64,000 nt of DNA from the NCBI GenBank assembly GCA_035531675.1, contig DATKSL010000011.1:47403-111402 (forward strand), written 5' to 3'. The stretch comes from JAJPIG01 sp035531675 (GTDB lineage Bacteria; Desulfobacterota; Binatia; Binatales; Binataceae). Below the pieces are notes generated by a model that was not told where the DNA came from, searched no databases, and saw nothing but the letters and a program-made list of their open reading frames with translations. Both the position numbers and the translations under genes were made by a program. Positions within the stretch are counted from its first letter, which is position 1; each line of letters starts with the position of its first letter. Shown in pieces: positions 47,115 to 56,459 of this stretch.

Positions 47115-48302
47115 ATGTCGAAAACGCTTGACGGATTAACGGTCATCGACCTCACCCAGAACATCGCGGGACCGTACTGCACGCAATCGCTGGGCGACTT
47201 CGGCGCCAGCGTAATCAAGGTCGAACGGCCGCACGGCGGCGACGACGTGCGCCGCTATGCGCCAATCGCGCACGGCGAGTCGGCGGCCTTCCTGGCCTTC
47301 AATCGCAACAAGCGCAGCGTCTGCGTCGATCTGAAACAGCCGGCGGGATGCGAGATCGTGCGGCGCTTCGCGTCAAAGGCCGACGTCTTCGCCCATTCGC
47401 TCAAGCCCGGCGGCGCCGAGCAGCTCGGCCTCGGCTACGAGGCTCTGGCGGCCGAAAATCCGCGCCTGATCTATTGCTCGATAACCGGCTTCGGCGAGAA
47501 AGGCCCGCTCAAGGATCTCCCCGGCTACGACCCGGTCGCGCAGGCCTATTCGGGTGCGATGACCTCGACCGGCTATCCGGGCGATCCGCCGTCGCGGATT
47601 GCCATTCCGCTCATCGATATGGGCGCCGGGATGTGGCTATGCATGGGCGTGCTGGCCGCGCTGCTCGATCGCCACGCGAGCGGACGCGGCGCCAAGGTCG
47701 ACACCAGCCTGCTCGAAGTCGGCATCACCTGGAACACCTTGCAGCTCGCCAACTTCATCGCGACCGGCAAGCTGCCGGAGAAGTGCGGCTCGGCGTCGCC
47801 GATTCTGGCTCCCTACCAGGCTTTCAAATGCACCGACGGCGAGGTCTTCATCGCGGCCGGCAACGATCGGCTGTTCGCGCGGCTGTGCGCGCTACTCGGA
47901 CTTGAAGTGTTACTTGAGAATCCGCGTTACGCCACCAACGCCGCGCGCGTCGAGCATCGCGAGGAGCTGCGCGCGATCGTCGAGCGCGAGATCGTCAAGC
48001 AGCCGGCGGCCTACTGGCTCGAGCAGATCCGCGCGGCCGGAATTCCGGGCGGTCCGATCAATACGCTCGACAAGGTGGTCGACGATCCACAGGTCGAGGC
48101 GCTCGGGATGCTCAAGCGGGCGGAAAATTTTCGGGTTCCCGATTTCAGGCTGATTGATATGCCGCTCAACCTCAACGGCGCCAAAGCCGATATTCGCGAG
48201 CTGCCGCCGCGTCTCGGCGAGCATACCGATGACGTGATGCGCTGGGCGGGCTACCGCGACGACGAGATCGCGCGGCTCAGGTCGGCAAGCGTGATCGGCT
48301 AG
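47115..48302 (+). CDS. CaiB/BaiF family CoA-transferase
   Basis: A 395-residue type III CoA-transferase. The start LDGLTVIDLTQNIAGPYCTQ, FNRNKRSVCVDLK, LIYCSITGFGEKGPLKDLPG and the catalytic Asp168 in PLIDMGAGMW mark the family. The GPLKDLPGYDPVAQAYSGAM pattern is nearer to succinyl-CoA-dependent or mesaconyl-type transferases than to Frc, but the acid is unknown. This is the second CoA-transferase of the window; the two are not close paralogues by eye. Its stop shares CTAG with the convergent EamA gene. Confidence 0.88.
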   Translation: MSKTLDGLTVIDLTQNIAGPYCTQSLGDFGASVIKVERPHGGDDVRRYAPIAHGESAAFLAFNRNKRSVCVDLKQPAGCEIVRRFASKADVFAHSLKPGGAEQLGLGYEALAAENPRLIYCSITGFGEKGPLKDLPGYDPVAQAYSGAMTSTGYPGDPPSRIAIPLIDMGAGMWLCMGVLAALLDRHASGRGAKVDTSLLEVGITWNTLQLANFIATGKLPEKCGSASPILAPYQAFKCTDGEVFIAAGNDRLFARLCALLGLEVLLENPRYATNAARVEHREELRAIVEREIVKQPAAYWLEQIRAAGIPGGPINTLDKVVDDPQVEALGMLKRAENFRVPDFRLIDMPLNLNGAKADIRELPPRLGEHTDDVMRWAGYRDDEIARLRSASVIG

Positions 48303-49147
48303 GTGCCGCGCGAGCCCGCTACCAAAGCGCCGCCCGCGATCGTCATCAGGAACGCCGCCACCCTGAGTGCGGCGCGCAGCGGCTCCGCGGGCAATCCTTC
48401 GCCGAAGGCGATCATCCCGCCGGCGATCGGGATCAGGTTCGAGACCGCCGACGACAACGGCATCGCGACGATTCCGCGCGCGCGATGAAACGCATTCTGC
48501 AGCATCACCAGTCCGCTGAGATTCGCCACGATCGCCAGGTAGACATAGGGATTCCACGCGGCCCTGACCCACAGCGCCGCGCCGGGGTCGGCCAGAAACG
48601 CGAAGGTCAGCGCCTTGGCGTAAAGACTGCCGAGCCCGAAGGCGAAGCCGGAGCCCAGGGCGAGCGCCGCGCCGCTGGTCCGCAGACGGCGGTTGATACT
48701 CGGCAGGCCGCCGCTAACCAGCACGGCGACGGTCATTGCCGCCAGCGCCAGCGGGTCGAGACGGCTTGATGGGGCGTCGGGCGAGAGCGACAGCGCGGCG
48801 GCCGCCATCGCCAGCACCACGGTCGCGATGCCGGCCCACTCCCCGGGCGAGGCATGCTCGCCGAGAAAGATCACGGCGAACAGGATGAACAGCACGACGC
48901 CGCCCTGCATCATCACCGCCAGCAGCGAGATCGGCGCGCCGGCGAGCGCCACCAGATACAAGGCGTAGCCGAGGGTTTGGACCAGCACGCCGCCGATCCA
49001 CATCGGATCGCGCAGCCAGACCAGCATCGCGGCCGGGACCCGGCGGCCATGCGCTTCGGGCAACGCCTGCCCGCGGCTCTTCATCATCAGCAGGCCGGTC
49101 GCGAGCAGCGTGCTGGCGACCATACCGAGCAGCAGATTGTGGAGCAT
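48299..49147 (-). CDS. EamA/DMT-family transporter
   Basis: A 282-residue membrane protein with about ten hydrophobic segments in two halves, as in drug/metabolite transporters. The first half includes ISLLAVMMQGGVVLFILFAVIFLGE and the second includes VANLSGLVMLQNAFHRARG and MPLSSAVSNLIPIAGGMIAFGE. Substrate unknown. It begins 11 bases after hpnI on the same strand, so it may move a product or precursor of the hopanoid or glycolipid pathway. It overlaps the convergent CoA-transferase by 4 bases. Confidence 0.82.
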   Translation of the reverse strand: MLHNLLLGMVASTLLATGLLMMKSRGQALPEAHGRRVPAAMLVWLRDPMWIGGVLVQTLGYALYLVALAGAPISLLAVMMQGGVVLFILFAVIFLGEHASPGEWAGIATVVLAMAAAALSLSPDAPSSRLDPLALAAMTVAVLVSGGLPSINRRLRTSGAALALGSGFAFGLGSLYAKALTFAFLADPGAALWVRAAWNPYVYLAIVANLSGLVMLQNAFHRARGIVAMPLSSAVSNLIPIAGGMIAFGEGLPAEPLRAALRVAAFLMTIAGGALVAGSRGT

Positions 49148-49158
49148 CGCGAACGGGG

Positions 49159-50313
49159 TCAGCCGTCGACTTCCTGCATCGCGCCGCCGCTCAGGATGCG
49201 GAAGCGCCGCCCGCCCCAGGTCACCTTGTTGCTGGCGAAACTGGCGAACCAGATCCCGGTCATCATCAGGTCCTTGATCGGCACCAGCACCAGATCTGCC
49301 AGCATCTGCTTGACGCCCAGCACGCGATCGATCAGCAGCGCCGCCATCGCGAGCCGCGCGGCGATCACCACCGCGAAGATTGCCAGCGCCGCAGGTGAGA
49401 AGTGCGCGGCGAGCATCAGCACCAGGCCCCAGAACGGGCCGTAAATGATGATAGTGGCGAGACTTTCGGGGCGCGCGGTGCGATAGGTGCGGGCCCAGCG
49501 CAACTGATGGCTCCAGAATTCGGCGAAGCGACGCTGCGTGCAGTTGATGGTCACCAGCGTCCGCGACAGCTTGACCTCAAAGCCGCGGGCGGCGGTCAGC
49601 CGGCCGAGAAAAAAATCGTCGGCGAGCAGATCCTTGAGCACCTGGAAGCCGCCGATCGCATCGAGCGCGCCGCGCTTGATCGCGATGGTTGCGCCGTAGG
49701 CATGGCGCAGCGGTTCGAGCAGTTCCGACAGCATCACCATTGGCGCGAAGTCGGTATTGATGAACAGCGCCTCGAAGCGCGCGGCCAGCGTCTCAACCGG
49801 ACGGGCGCGATAAGCGCAGGTGACCGCGCCGACGCCCGGGGCGTCGAGTTCGGCGATTAGCCGGCGCAGGTAGTCGGGCTCGACGACGATGTCGCCGTCG
49901 CTCAGCACGAACACTTCGGCTTCGGGCACCTGCTCGACCATCCGGATCAGCTTGGCAATCTTGCGATTGGCGCATCCGGGCTCCGCCTCGGTCACCACGA
50001 TCAGCCGCTTGTCGGGGTAGCGAGCGACGAGCTGCGCGATCTGATCGGCTGCCCAGCCGATCACGTTCGGCACCCCGATCACGAGGTCGGCCGCCGGATA
50101 GTCGACCTGGAAAAAAGTTTCGAGATTGGCCAGATGCTCGGCGTCCAGGAGGTAAAGCGGCTTGAGCATCGCGACCCGCGGCGGATGGTCGGGAAGCGGC
50201 GGCAGGGGTACTGCGGCCTGGCGTGCGAAGCGCAGCGCCACGCCGGAGGCGCCCAGGTAATACGCCAGCGACGCCAGTACCCCGAACGCCGCGGTGACAA
50301 TCAGTATGTGCAT
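49159..50313 (-). CDS. hpnI: HpnI-type hopanoid glycosyltransferase
   Basis: A 384-residue membrane glycosyltransferase of the ceramide-glucosyltransferase type. It has an N-terminal membrane segment, the DxD-like SDGDI (Asp139/Asp141), the DD pair at 232-233 and the QxxRW motif (Gln270 to Trp273), with hydrophobic segments near the C-terminus. HpnI attaches N-acetylglucosamine to bacteriohopanetetrol. It lies 79 bases after hpnJ. The next enzyme, the HpnK deacetylase, is not present nearby. The start at 50313 is chosen because the membrane segment begins there. Confidence 0.83.
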   Translation of the reverse strand: MHILIVTAAFGVLASLAYYLGASGVALRFARQAAVPLPPLPDHPPRVAMLKPLYLLDAEHLANLETFFQVDYPAADLVIGVPNVIGWAADQIAQLVARYPDKRLIVVTEAEPGCANRKIAKLIRMVEQVPEAEVFVLSDGDIVVEPDYLRRLIAELDAPGVGAVTCAYRARPVETLAARFEALFINTDFAPMVMLSELLEPLRHAYGATIAIKRGALDAIGGFQVLKDLLADDFFLGRLTAARGFEVKLSRTLVTINCTQRRFAEFWSHQLRWARTYRTARPESLATIIIYGPFWGLVLMLAAHFSPAALAIFAVVIAARLAMAALLIDRVLGVKQMLADLVLVPIKDLMMTGIWFASFASNKVTWGGRRFRILSGGAMQEVDG

Positions 50314-50392
50314 GGCTCGGAGGTGCGTAAACCGGAGCGCCATCCGCGGCCGGCGCCGGCGAACCCTCCAGTCCAAGCCCGGAGCGCGCTAC

Positions 50393-51826
50393 TCAGGCGG
50401 CCTGGCGCATCTGCGCGCGACGCTGGCGCATCGTCGAGAGGAACTGCATCCCCTCTTTCAGCAGCCGCTTGCATTCTTCGCTCGAGCTCACCATCTTGCG
50501 GACGGCCTTGAAAATATAACGCGGCCGGAAATAGAAACTGCGATAGAAGCGCTCGACGGCTCCGTAGATCTCGTCGCTCGACAGCCCGGGGTATTGGACC
50601 GTGCACTTCTGATAGCCCGACTCGTCGAGCAGCGGATCGACGGCCAGATAGCCGTTCTTGGTGACGTACTCGAACAGTTCCGTGCCCGGATAGGGCGAGG
50701 CGAGCGAGACCTGGATGGTCTCGCAATCCATCTCGCGCGCAAAACGCATCGACTCCTGGATGGTGTCGCGAGTCTCGCCGGGCAGGCCCAGGATGAAGGT
50801 GCCGTGGATCAGGATGCCGAGTTGATGGCAATCCTGGGTGAACTTGCGGGCGCGATCGATCCGCACTCCCTTCTTGATGTTCTTGAGAATTTCGGCGTTG
50901 CCGCTCTCGTAGCCGATCACGAACAGCCGCAGCCCGCCGTCCTTCATGATCTTGAGCGTTTCGTAATCGACGTTGGCCCGCGAATTGGTCGACCAGGTGA
51001 TGCCGAGCGGCTTCAGCAACTGGGCGATCTTGCGCGCCCGCATCGGATCGGCGGTAAAGGTGTCGTCGTCGAAGAACAGCTCCTTCATCTTGGGGAACTT
51101 GGCCCGCATCGCGGACACTTCCTCGAAGACGCTTTCGGGGCTGCGCACCCGATAGAGATGGCCCTGCGTGACCTGCGGCCACAGGCAGAAGGTGCAACGC
51201 GCCGGGCATCCGCGCCCGGTGTACATCGACACGTATGGATACTGGCAGTAGGGACTGTTGTATTTGAGGTAGTCGAGATTGCGCTCGTAAACCTCGGTCA
51301 CGAACGGCAGCTTGTCGAGTTCTTCGTTGGTCAGCGAAGGACGCTCGGGATTGTGGGTGATCGAGCCATTGCGCTGGAAGCTGATGCCGGCGATCTTCGC
51401 CCAATCGCGGCCCTCCGCAACCTCGACCATCGAGTAGTCGAACTCCTTGCGCCCGGCGATATCGATTACGCTCGAAAGTTTGAGCGTCTCCTCGGGACGA
51501 GCGGTCGGATGGCCGCCGACGAAGGCGATGATCGCGTTGGGGTTGGCGGACTTGATCGCCTCGGCAGTGCGGATGTCCTGGCGCAGCGAGGGGGTGGAAG
51601 TATGCAGCACCACCAGGTCGTAATTTTTGGCCTCCGCGACAGTGCGCGCAGGGTCGTAGCCATGCGGCGGCGCATCGAGCAGCCGCGCCCCCGGGATCAT
51701 CCCGGCCGGATAGGCGAGCCAGGTCGGATACCAGAACGACCAGACCTCGCGGGTGGCCTGATAGCGGGAGCCTGCCCCGCCGTCGAAGTCGTCGTAGGAG
51801 GGGGGATTCAGGAATAACGTGTTCAT
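50393..51826 (-). CDS. hpnJ: HpnJ-type radical SAM protein of hopanoid biosynthesis
   Basis: A 477-residue protein. Residues 1-140 form a cobalamin-binding-like domain beginning MNTLFLNPPSYDDFDGGAGS, the family's conserved start. The radical SAM cluster site is CPARCTFC (Cys207, Cys211, Cys214). HpnJ contracts the glucosamine head group of hopanoids into a cyclitol ether. A strong promoter lies about 56 bases upstream of the start codon. The ATG at 51826 is preferred over 51835, as homologues start at this Met. Confidence 0.87.
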   Translation of the reverse strand: MNTLFLNPPSYDDFDGGAGSRYQATREVWSFWYPTWLAYPAGMIPGARLLDAPPHGYDPARTVAEAKNYDLVVLHTSTPSLRQDIRTAEAIKSANPNAIIAFVGGHPTARPEETLKLSSVIDIAGRKEFDYSMVEVAEGRDWAKIAGISFQRNGSITHNPERPSLTNEELDKLPFVTEVYERNLDYLKYNSPYCQYPYVSMYTGRGCPARCTFCLWPQVTQGHLYRVRSPESVFEEVSAMRAKFPKMKELFFDDDTFTADPMRARKIAQLLKPLGITWSTNSRANVDYETLKIMKDGGLRLFVIGYESGNAEILKNIKKGVRIDRARKFTQDCHQLGILIHGTFILGLPGETRDTIQESMRFAREMDCETIQVSLASPYPGTELFEYVTKNGYLAVDPLLDESGYQKCTVQYPGLSSDEIYGAVERFYRSFYFRPRYIFKAVRKMVSSSEECKRLLKEGMQFLSTMRQRRAQMRQAA

Positions 51827-51881
51827 TACATCCATATTTTCAAGCCAACTCCCGCAAGCCTGTCCGCTTGGTTAGTCGTAG

Positions 51882-51910
51882 ACTATACGATCGAAAAACC
51901 CACGCTTCAA
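51882..51910 (-). promoter_or_regulatory. Sigma-70-type promoter of the hpnJ-hpnI-eamA unit
   Basis: On the minus strand TTGAAG (-35, 51905-51910) and TATAGT (-10, 51882-51887) are exactly 17 bases apart. Transcription would start near 51875, giving a leader of about 49 bases for hpnJ. Both boxes match consensus at four or five of six positions, the best pair in the window. Confidence 0.6.
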
Positions 51911-51929
51911 GCCGAAATAATCCCAGTTA

Positions 51930-52955
51930 TCAAGAAACCGCCGGTGGCTTGCCGGCGGCTCGGGATTCCGCCCCCGGCCCGTGGCCGGCTTCGCGCCCGA
52001 ACTTGGGCGTCCCGGTCATCAGGAACGGGATGATACCGGTGAATCCGGCCAGCGCCGTGGCCGTAAACCACAGCAGGCCGAGCGCCACCGCGTCACCATG
52101 GCTGACGCCCGCCAGACCGAGCATCACCAGGTAAGTCGCCTCACGCAGGCCCAACCCATTGAGCGTGATCGGGAGACTGGCGAAGGCGTTCGCGATCGGC
52201 ATGCTGAGCAGGAAGACCAGCAGCGGAATCTTGAGGCCGAGCCCGATCGCCAGCACCCACTGCGCGATCGCGAGATTGACCTGCAGAATCAGCGACAGGC
52301 CGATCGCCGGCAGTACACTGGTGGGGCGGCCGAGATAGGGCGCCACGGTTTCGCCGAGCGCCTTGAGACGGCCGTGCATCGCGCCGAGCAGGCGATTGAG
52401 CAGCGGCGCGCAGAACAGGCCAACGACGGTCGCGAGGCCGGCGCCGACGATCGTCAGCAGCAGCGAGCGCGGCAGCTCCGAGGCCATCGGGATCGCTGCC
52501 AGGCCGGCCAGCCAGAACAGCGCCATGATTCCGGTGGCACGGTCCGCCACGACCGACGCCACCGCGGCGGCGACCTGCCGATTGCGCCGTCCGAGGTAGA
52601 TCGCGCGCGCGGCGTCGCCGCCGATCAGGCCCGGCACGAACAGGTTGGTGAACGATCCGATGAAGTAGTAGCGCACGAAGCGCAGATAGTAATCGCGCAG
52701 GCCGACCAGGCGCGCCAGCAGTTGCCATCGAAACGACGAGAGCAGCAGCCCGCTGAGGTAGATGGCGACGGCGATACAGAAATACTCGGGCCGCTCGCGC
52801 GCGAACAGGCTTGTGACCCGGCGCAGATTGTAATGCCATAGCAGCAGGCCGACCACGGTCAGCCCGAGTCCCGCGCGAAGCGCGAAGCCGGCCCAGGCAC
52901 GGCGGCGGGTCGCGGTTGCGGCGATCGCTGGGGGCTCAGTATCCGGCAGCGTCAT
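51930..52955 (-). CDS. Lysylphosphatidylglycerol-synthase-type membrane protein (UPF0104)
   Basis: A 341-residue polytopic protein with about eight membrane segments. The pattern SFRWQLLARLVGL, YYFIGSFTNLFVPGLIGGDAAR and LPITLNGLGLREATYL identifies the LPG_synthase_TM (UPF0104) family. The HpnL proteins of hopanoid clusters belong to this family, and the position between an ArnT-like glycosyltransferase and hpnJ supports that. Function is likely lipid flipping or transfer. A TTG start at 52976 is possible. Its 5' end overlaps the upstream glycosyltransferase by 20 bases. Confidence 0.82.
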   Translation of the reverse strand: MTLPDTEPPAIAATATRRRAWAGFALRAGLGLTVVGLLLWHYNLRRVTSLFARERPEYFCIAVAIYLSGLLLSSFRWQLLARLVGLRDYYLRFVRYYFIGSFTNLFVPGLIGGDAARAIYLGRRNRQVAAAVASVVADRATGIMALFWLAGLAAIPMASELPRSLLLTIVGAGLATVVGLFCAPLLNRLLGAMHGRLKALGETVAPYLGRPTSVLPAIGLSLILQVNLAIAQWVLAIGLGLKIPLLVFLLSMPIANAFASLPITLNGLGLREATYLVMLGLAGVSHGDAVALGLLWFTATALAGFTGIIPFLMTGTPKFGREAGHGPGAESRAAGKPPAVS

Positions 52956-54633
52956 CTGCGGGTTTGGAGATGGCAATTTTCTTCCACTCTGATCCGATCA
53001 CGGTGAACCGGCCGAGACTGCTTTGCAAGCGTCCAAGATCGGACTTGTCGAGCATGATCACTGCCGGCCCCGGCGCCTGCCATAGTCGCAGCAGCGCCCG
53101 GCGGCCCTCGAAGAACCAGCGGTCCTCATCGGGGGCATGGCTCGCGCCAAAAGTGAGCTCGGTTTTTGCGCCGACCAGGATCACGCGCCGGCGCGCATAA
53201 AACGGCAGCGCCTGGACGTAGCGCCGGTAGCAGATAAGCCGTGCGTCGGGCGCGGCGGCGGCCACCGTCGCGGACAGTTTCGCGTAGGAACGCAGCGGCT
53301 CCACCGCGAGACGGCCGAAGCTCCCCGCCATCAGCATCAGCGCGGCGCCGATCGCCAGCACGCCGAATTCAAACTTGCCGCGGACGCGGCCGGTCCACAA
53401 CGCCGCCGAGGCGAGTATCCCGCCGCTTAGGCCGACGATCGCGATGGCATTGAGGGCAGGGCGCGCCGGGACGAGGTACGGGGTCGAAAAATCGGGCGCA
53501 AAGATCGCGACCACCGCCGCTACGGCGCCGATAATTCCCAGCATCGGAGCGGCCACCACCAGCCGCGACGGGCGGCTTTCGATCGTGCGCGAAATCGCCT
53601 CGCCGATCAGCACCGCCAGCGGCGGAAACATCGGCATCACGTACGGAATCAGTTTGGCGCGCGCCAGCGAGAAAAAGCCGAACACCACCAGGGCGGCGAT
53701 CAGGCAAAAACGATGGGCCGCGTCGAACCGCACCGCGCGCCAGTCGAGCACGCACGCCAGCACCGACCACGGCAGCATCCCGGCCGCGATTACCGGGAGG
53801 TAAAAGTAGATCGGCTCGCGATGGCTGTAACCAGCCTCCAGGAAACGGCGCAGATGCTCGCCGATGAAGTAGAAGTCGAAATACCCGGGCATCGCGACGA
53901 TCATGTAGATGAACCAGGGCGCCGCGATCACGAAGATCAAAGCGAGCCCGGCGAGCACGTGAAAGCGCCGCAGCGCGCCGCCCAGTTCGCCTTCCCGCCA
54001 CAGGAACACCAGCATCACCAGGGCGGGCAGGACCGCGCCGACCGGCCCCTTCGTGAGCACCGCCATCGCGATCGCAACATAGGCGAGCCAGCACCAGCGG
54101 CCGCCCTCGCGCCAGTGCAGGAACAAGGCGAAGAAGGCGACCGTGATCATCGCGGTCAGCAGCATGTCGGTGGTAAGCACCTGCGCCATCACCGCATACA
54201 GCGGCGTGGTAGCGAGCACGACGCCGGCGACGAGTCCGCGGCGGCGGTCGAAAATTATCGAGGCGAACAGGTAGGTGGCGAGCAGTCCGATAATCGCGGC
54301 CAGTGCGGGTGTCAGGCGGGCAGCGAGTTCACTCAGCCCGAAGATCCTGAACGACAGGGCCGTGAGCCAATAGAGCAGCGGCGGCTTCTCGACGTAGGGA
54401 ACATAATTGAGATGCGGCAGCAGGAAATTGCCGCGGGCCAGCATCTCGCGCGCGATTTCCGCGTAGCGCGCCTCGTCAGGCTCCCACAGCCCGTAGCTGC
54501 CGAGATGGAAGCCGAACAGTATCGCTCCCAGTGCCGCGACCGCGACCGCGCCACCCATCACCCGCGGCCTACGGCCGCCCCCTCCCTCGTCAGGCACGAC
54601 GCTCCAGTCTAACCCGAGCGCCGGGTCCGTCAC
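52936..54633 (-). CDS. ArnT-like / GT39-family membrane glycosyltransferase
   Basis: A 565-residue inner-membrane protein with about 12 hydrophobic segments. The first periplasmic loop carries LWEPDEARYAEIAREML with the Asp-Glu pair of the GT-C fold, and NYVPYVEKPPLLYWL follows. Such enzymes move a sugar from a polyprenyl carrier to lipid A or a protein. A soluble C-terminal domain begins near 430. GTG start with no clear ribosome-binding site; a later Met near residue 26 is possible. It starts 20 bases after the GGT gene. Confidence 0.85.
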   Translation of the reverse strand: MTDPALGLDWSVVPDEGGGGRRPRVMGGAVAVAALGAILFGFHLGSYGLWEPDEARYAEIAREMLARGNFLLPHLNYVPYVEKPPLLYWLTALSFRIFGLSELAARLTPALAAIIGLLATYLFASIIFDRRRGLVAGVVLATTPLYAVMAQVLTTDMLLTAMITVAFFALFLHWREGGRWCWLAYVAIAMAVLTKGPVGAVLPALVMLVFLWREGELGGALRRFHVLAGLALIFVIAAPWFIYMIVAMPGYFDFYFIGEHLRRFLEAGYSHREPIYFYLPVIAAGMLPWSVLACVLDWRAVRFDAAHRFCLIAALVVFGFFSLARAKLIPYVMPMFPPLAVLIGEAISRTIESRPSRLVVAAPMLGIIGAVAAVVAIFAPDFSTPYLVPARPALNAIAIVGLSGGILASAALWTGRVRGKFEFGVLAIGAALMLMAGSFGRLAVEPLRSYAKLSATVAAAAPDARLICYRRYVQALPFYARRRVILVGAKTELTFGASHAPDEDRWFFEGRRALLRLWQAPGPAVIMLDKSDLGRLQSSLGRFTVIGSEWKKIAISKPADDAAGY

Positions 54634-54653
54634 AGTCCCGTCGCGACGACGCG

Positions 54654-56372
54654 CTAGTAGCCGGCGACTCCGCCGCCCTTGCGTTCATCGAAGGCGCCCT
54701 TCAAGGCGCCGTCGGGCGCGATCTGGATCGCATTGACGGCGCCGAAGAAGTGCACCACCTTGACCTTGTAGCCCATCGCCTGCAGCCCCTTGATGGTCGC
54801 CGGCGGCATGGTGGTTTCCACGAACACCGTAGCCGGCGCGGCCTGCTCATGGATGCGCGGTTCGGCGATCGCCGCGGCCGGCGCCAGATGGAAATCGAGC
54901 GTGTTGAGCTCGACCTGCAGGACGCCGGTGATAATCGTCGGGCCGCCCGAACCGCCCAGCGCCAGCACCGGATGCGCCCCGCGCGTCACGATAGTCGGCG
55001 TCATGCTCGAGAGCGGCCGCTTGCCGGGCGCGATGCTGTTGGCCTTCGCGCCGACCAGCCCGTAGACATTGGCGATTCCCGGCGCGACGGCGAAATCGTC
55101 CATCTCATTGTTGAGGATGATCCCCAGCCCCGGCACCATCAGCTTCGATCCGAAGGCGGTGTTGATGGTGGTGGTAATCACCACCACGTTGCCCGCGGCG
55201 TCGACCACGCACAGGTTGGAAGTGCCATGGTCGTGCGCGGCCGGGACCGGCGCCGGCGGCCGCTTGCGATGCAACGCGCGATTGCGCGCCTCGTTGATAT
55301 GGGCGGGCGAGAGCAGGGTCTTGAGCGGCACGTGCACGTATTCGGGATCGCCGTATTCCTGGCGATCGATAAAACCCTCGCGCATCACTTCGATCAGCCG
55401 CGCCAGGTAGGGCGGCGAATCGAGCCCGAGCCCGACCAGATGGCCCGGCTCCAGCATCCCCAGCATCTCGAGCTCGACGCCGCCCGACGACGGCGGCGGC
55501 ATCGTATAGACCTCGTAACCCTGGAACGAGAAATTGAGCGGCGTGCGCCAGATCGGCCGGTAGCTGGCAAGGTCCGCGGCGCTGATCAGCCCGCCGCGCT
55601 GCTTCATGAAGCTGACGATCTGGCGGGCGACGGCGCCGTGGTAGAAACTTGCCACCGGGTCATCGCCCATCTTTTTGAGCGTCGCGGCCAGCTCCAGATT
55701 GGTGATGGTCTGTCCGGCCTGAATCGGCGAACGGTCGGCGTGCAGGAACACCGCGCTCAGTCCGGGGTCGCCCTCGAGCTTGAGCGCCATGTGGGCGATT
55801 TCTTTCGCCAGATGCGGGCTGGCCGGAAAGCCGTCGTGGGCCAGACGGATCGCCGGTGCGGCGACGGCCGCGAACTTCATCGTGCCGAAGCGCTTGAGCG
55901 CCGCGTCGATTCCCGCCAGCTCGCCCGGCACCGCTACCGCCAGCGGACCATCGCGCGCCAGCTCTTCGTCCGGATGGCCGCTGCGCAAATACATGTCGGC
56001 GCGGGCTCGCAGCGGGGCCCGTTCGCGGTAATCCAGCGCGTAAAACTGCCCGGTGCGCGCCAGGTAGATCAGCATGAAGCCGCCGCCGCCGATTCCGCAC
56101 GAACCGGCATTGGTCACGCCGACCGCCAGCGCCGTGGCGGCCGCCGCGTCGATCGCATTGCCGCCATGCTGCAGGATTTCGAGGCCCGCGCGCGCCGCCG
56201 GCTCGCTCTCGGCCACCACCATCGCATGATGCGCTGGGGCCGGGGTCGGGGCCGGGGTCGCGACCTGCCACAGACACAGCACCACCACGCACGCTGCCGC
56301 CAGCAGGCGCGTGACGGCGAAGGCGCTGGTGATACGGCCGCGCCGCTGATTGGAATCGCTCCACTCACGCAT
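54654..56372 (-). CDS. Gamma-glutamyltransferase
   Basis: A 572-residue N-terminal nucleophile hydrolase. The signal or anchor region is LLAAACVVVLCLW (about 23-35). The conserved AARAGLEILQHGGNAIDAAAA is near the start, and the autocleavage site with catalytic Thr384 is in HDHGTSNLCVVD. Family members transfer or hydrolyse gamma-glutamyl groups, for example of glutathione, in the periplasm. The small-subunit motif GGSGGPTII is present. It lies just upstream of the glycosyltransferase. Confidence 0.9.
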   Translation of the reverse strand: MREWSDSNQRRGRITSAFAVTRLLAAACVVVLCLWQVATPAPTPAPAHHAMVVAESEPAARAGLEILQHGGNAIDAAAATALAVGVTNAGSCGIGGGGFMLIYLARTGQFYALDYRERAPLRARADMYLRSGHPDEELARDGPLAVAVPGELAGIDAALKRFGTMKFAAVAAPAIRLAHDGFPASPHLAKEIAHMALKLEGDPGLSAVFLHADRSPIQAGQTITNLELAATLKKMGDDPVASFYHGAVARQIVSFMKQRGGLISAADLASYRPIWRTPLNFSFQGYEVYTMPPPSSGGVELEMLGMLEPGHLVGLGLDSPPYLARLIEVMREGFIDRQEYGDPEYVHVPLKTLLSPAHINEARNRALHRKRPPAPVPAAHDHGTSNLCVVDAAGNVVVITTTINTAFGSKLMVPGLGIILNNEMDDFAVAPGIANVYGLVGAKANSIAPGKRPLSSMTPTIVTRGAHPVLALGGSGGPTIITGVLQVELNTLDFHLAPAAAIAEPRIHEQAAPATVFVETTMPPATIKGLQAMGYKVKVVHFFGAVNAIQIAPDGALKGAFDERKGGGVAGY

Positions 56373-56459
56373 AAGGCGCCTTACTAGCAGTCCGACCGCG
56401 CCCGAGGGAAGCCCGCGGCGGCGGAGCCGATCGCGCGTGATCTCCCGGCGCGCGCCGGA

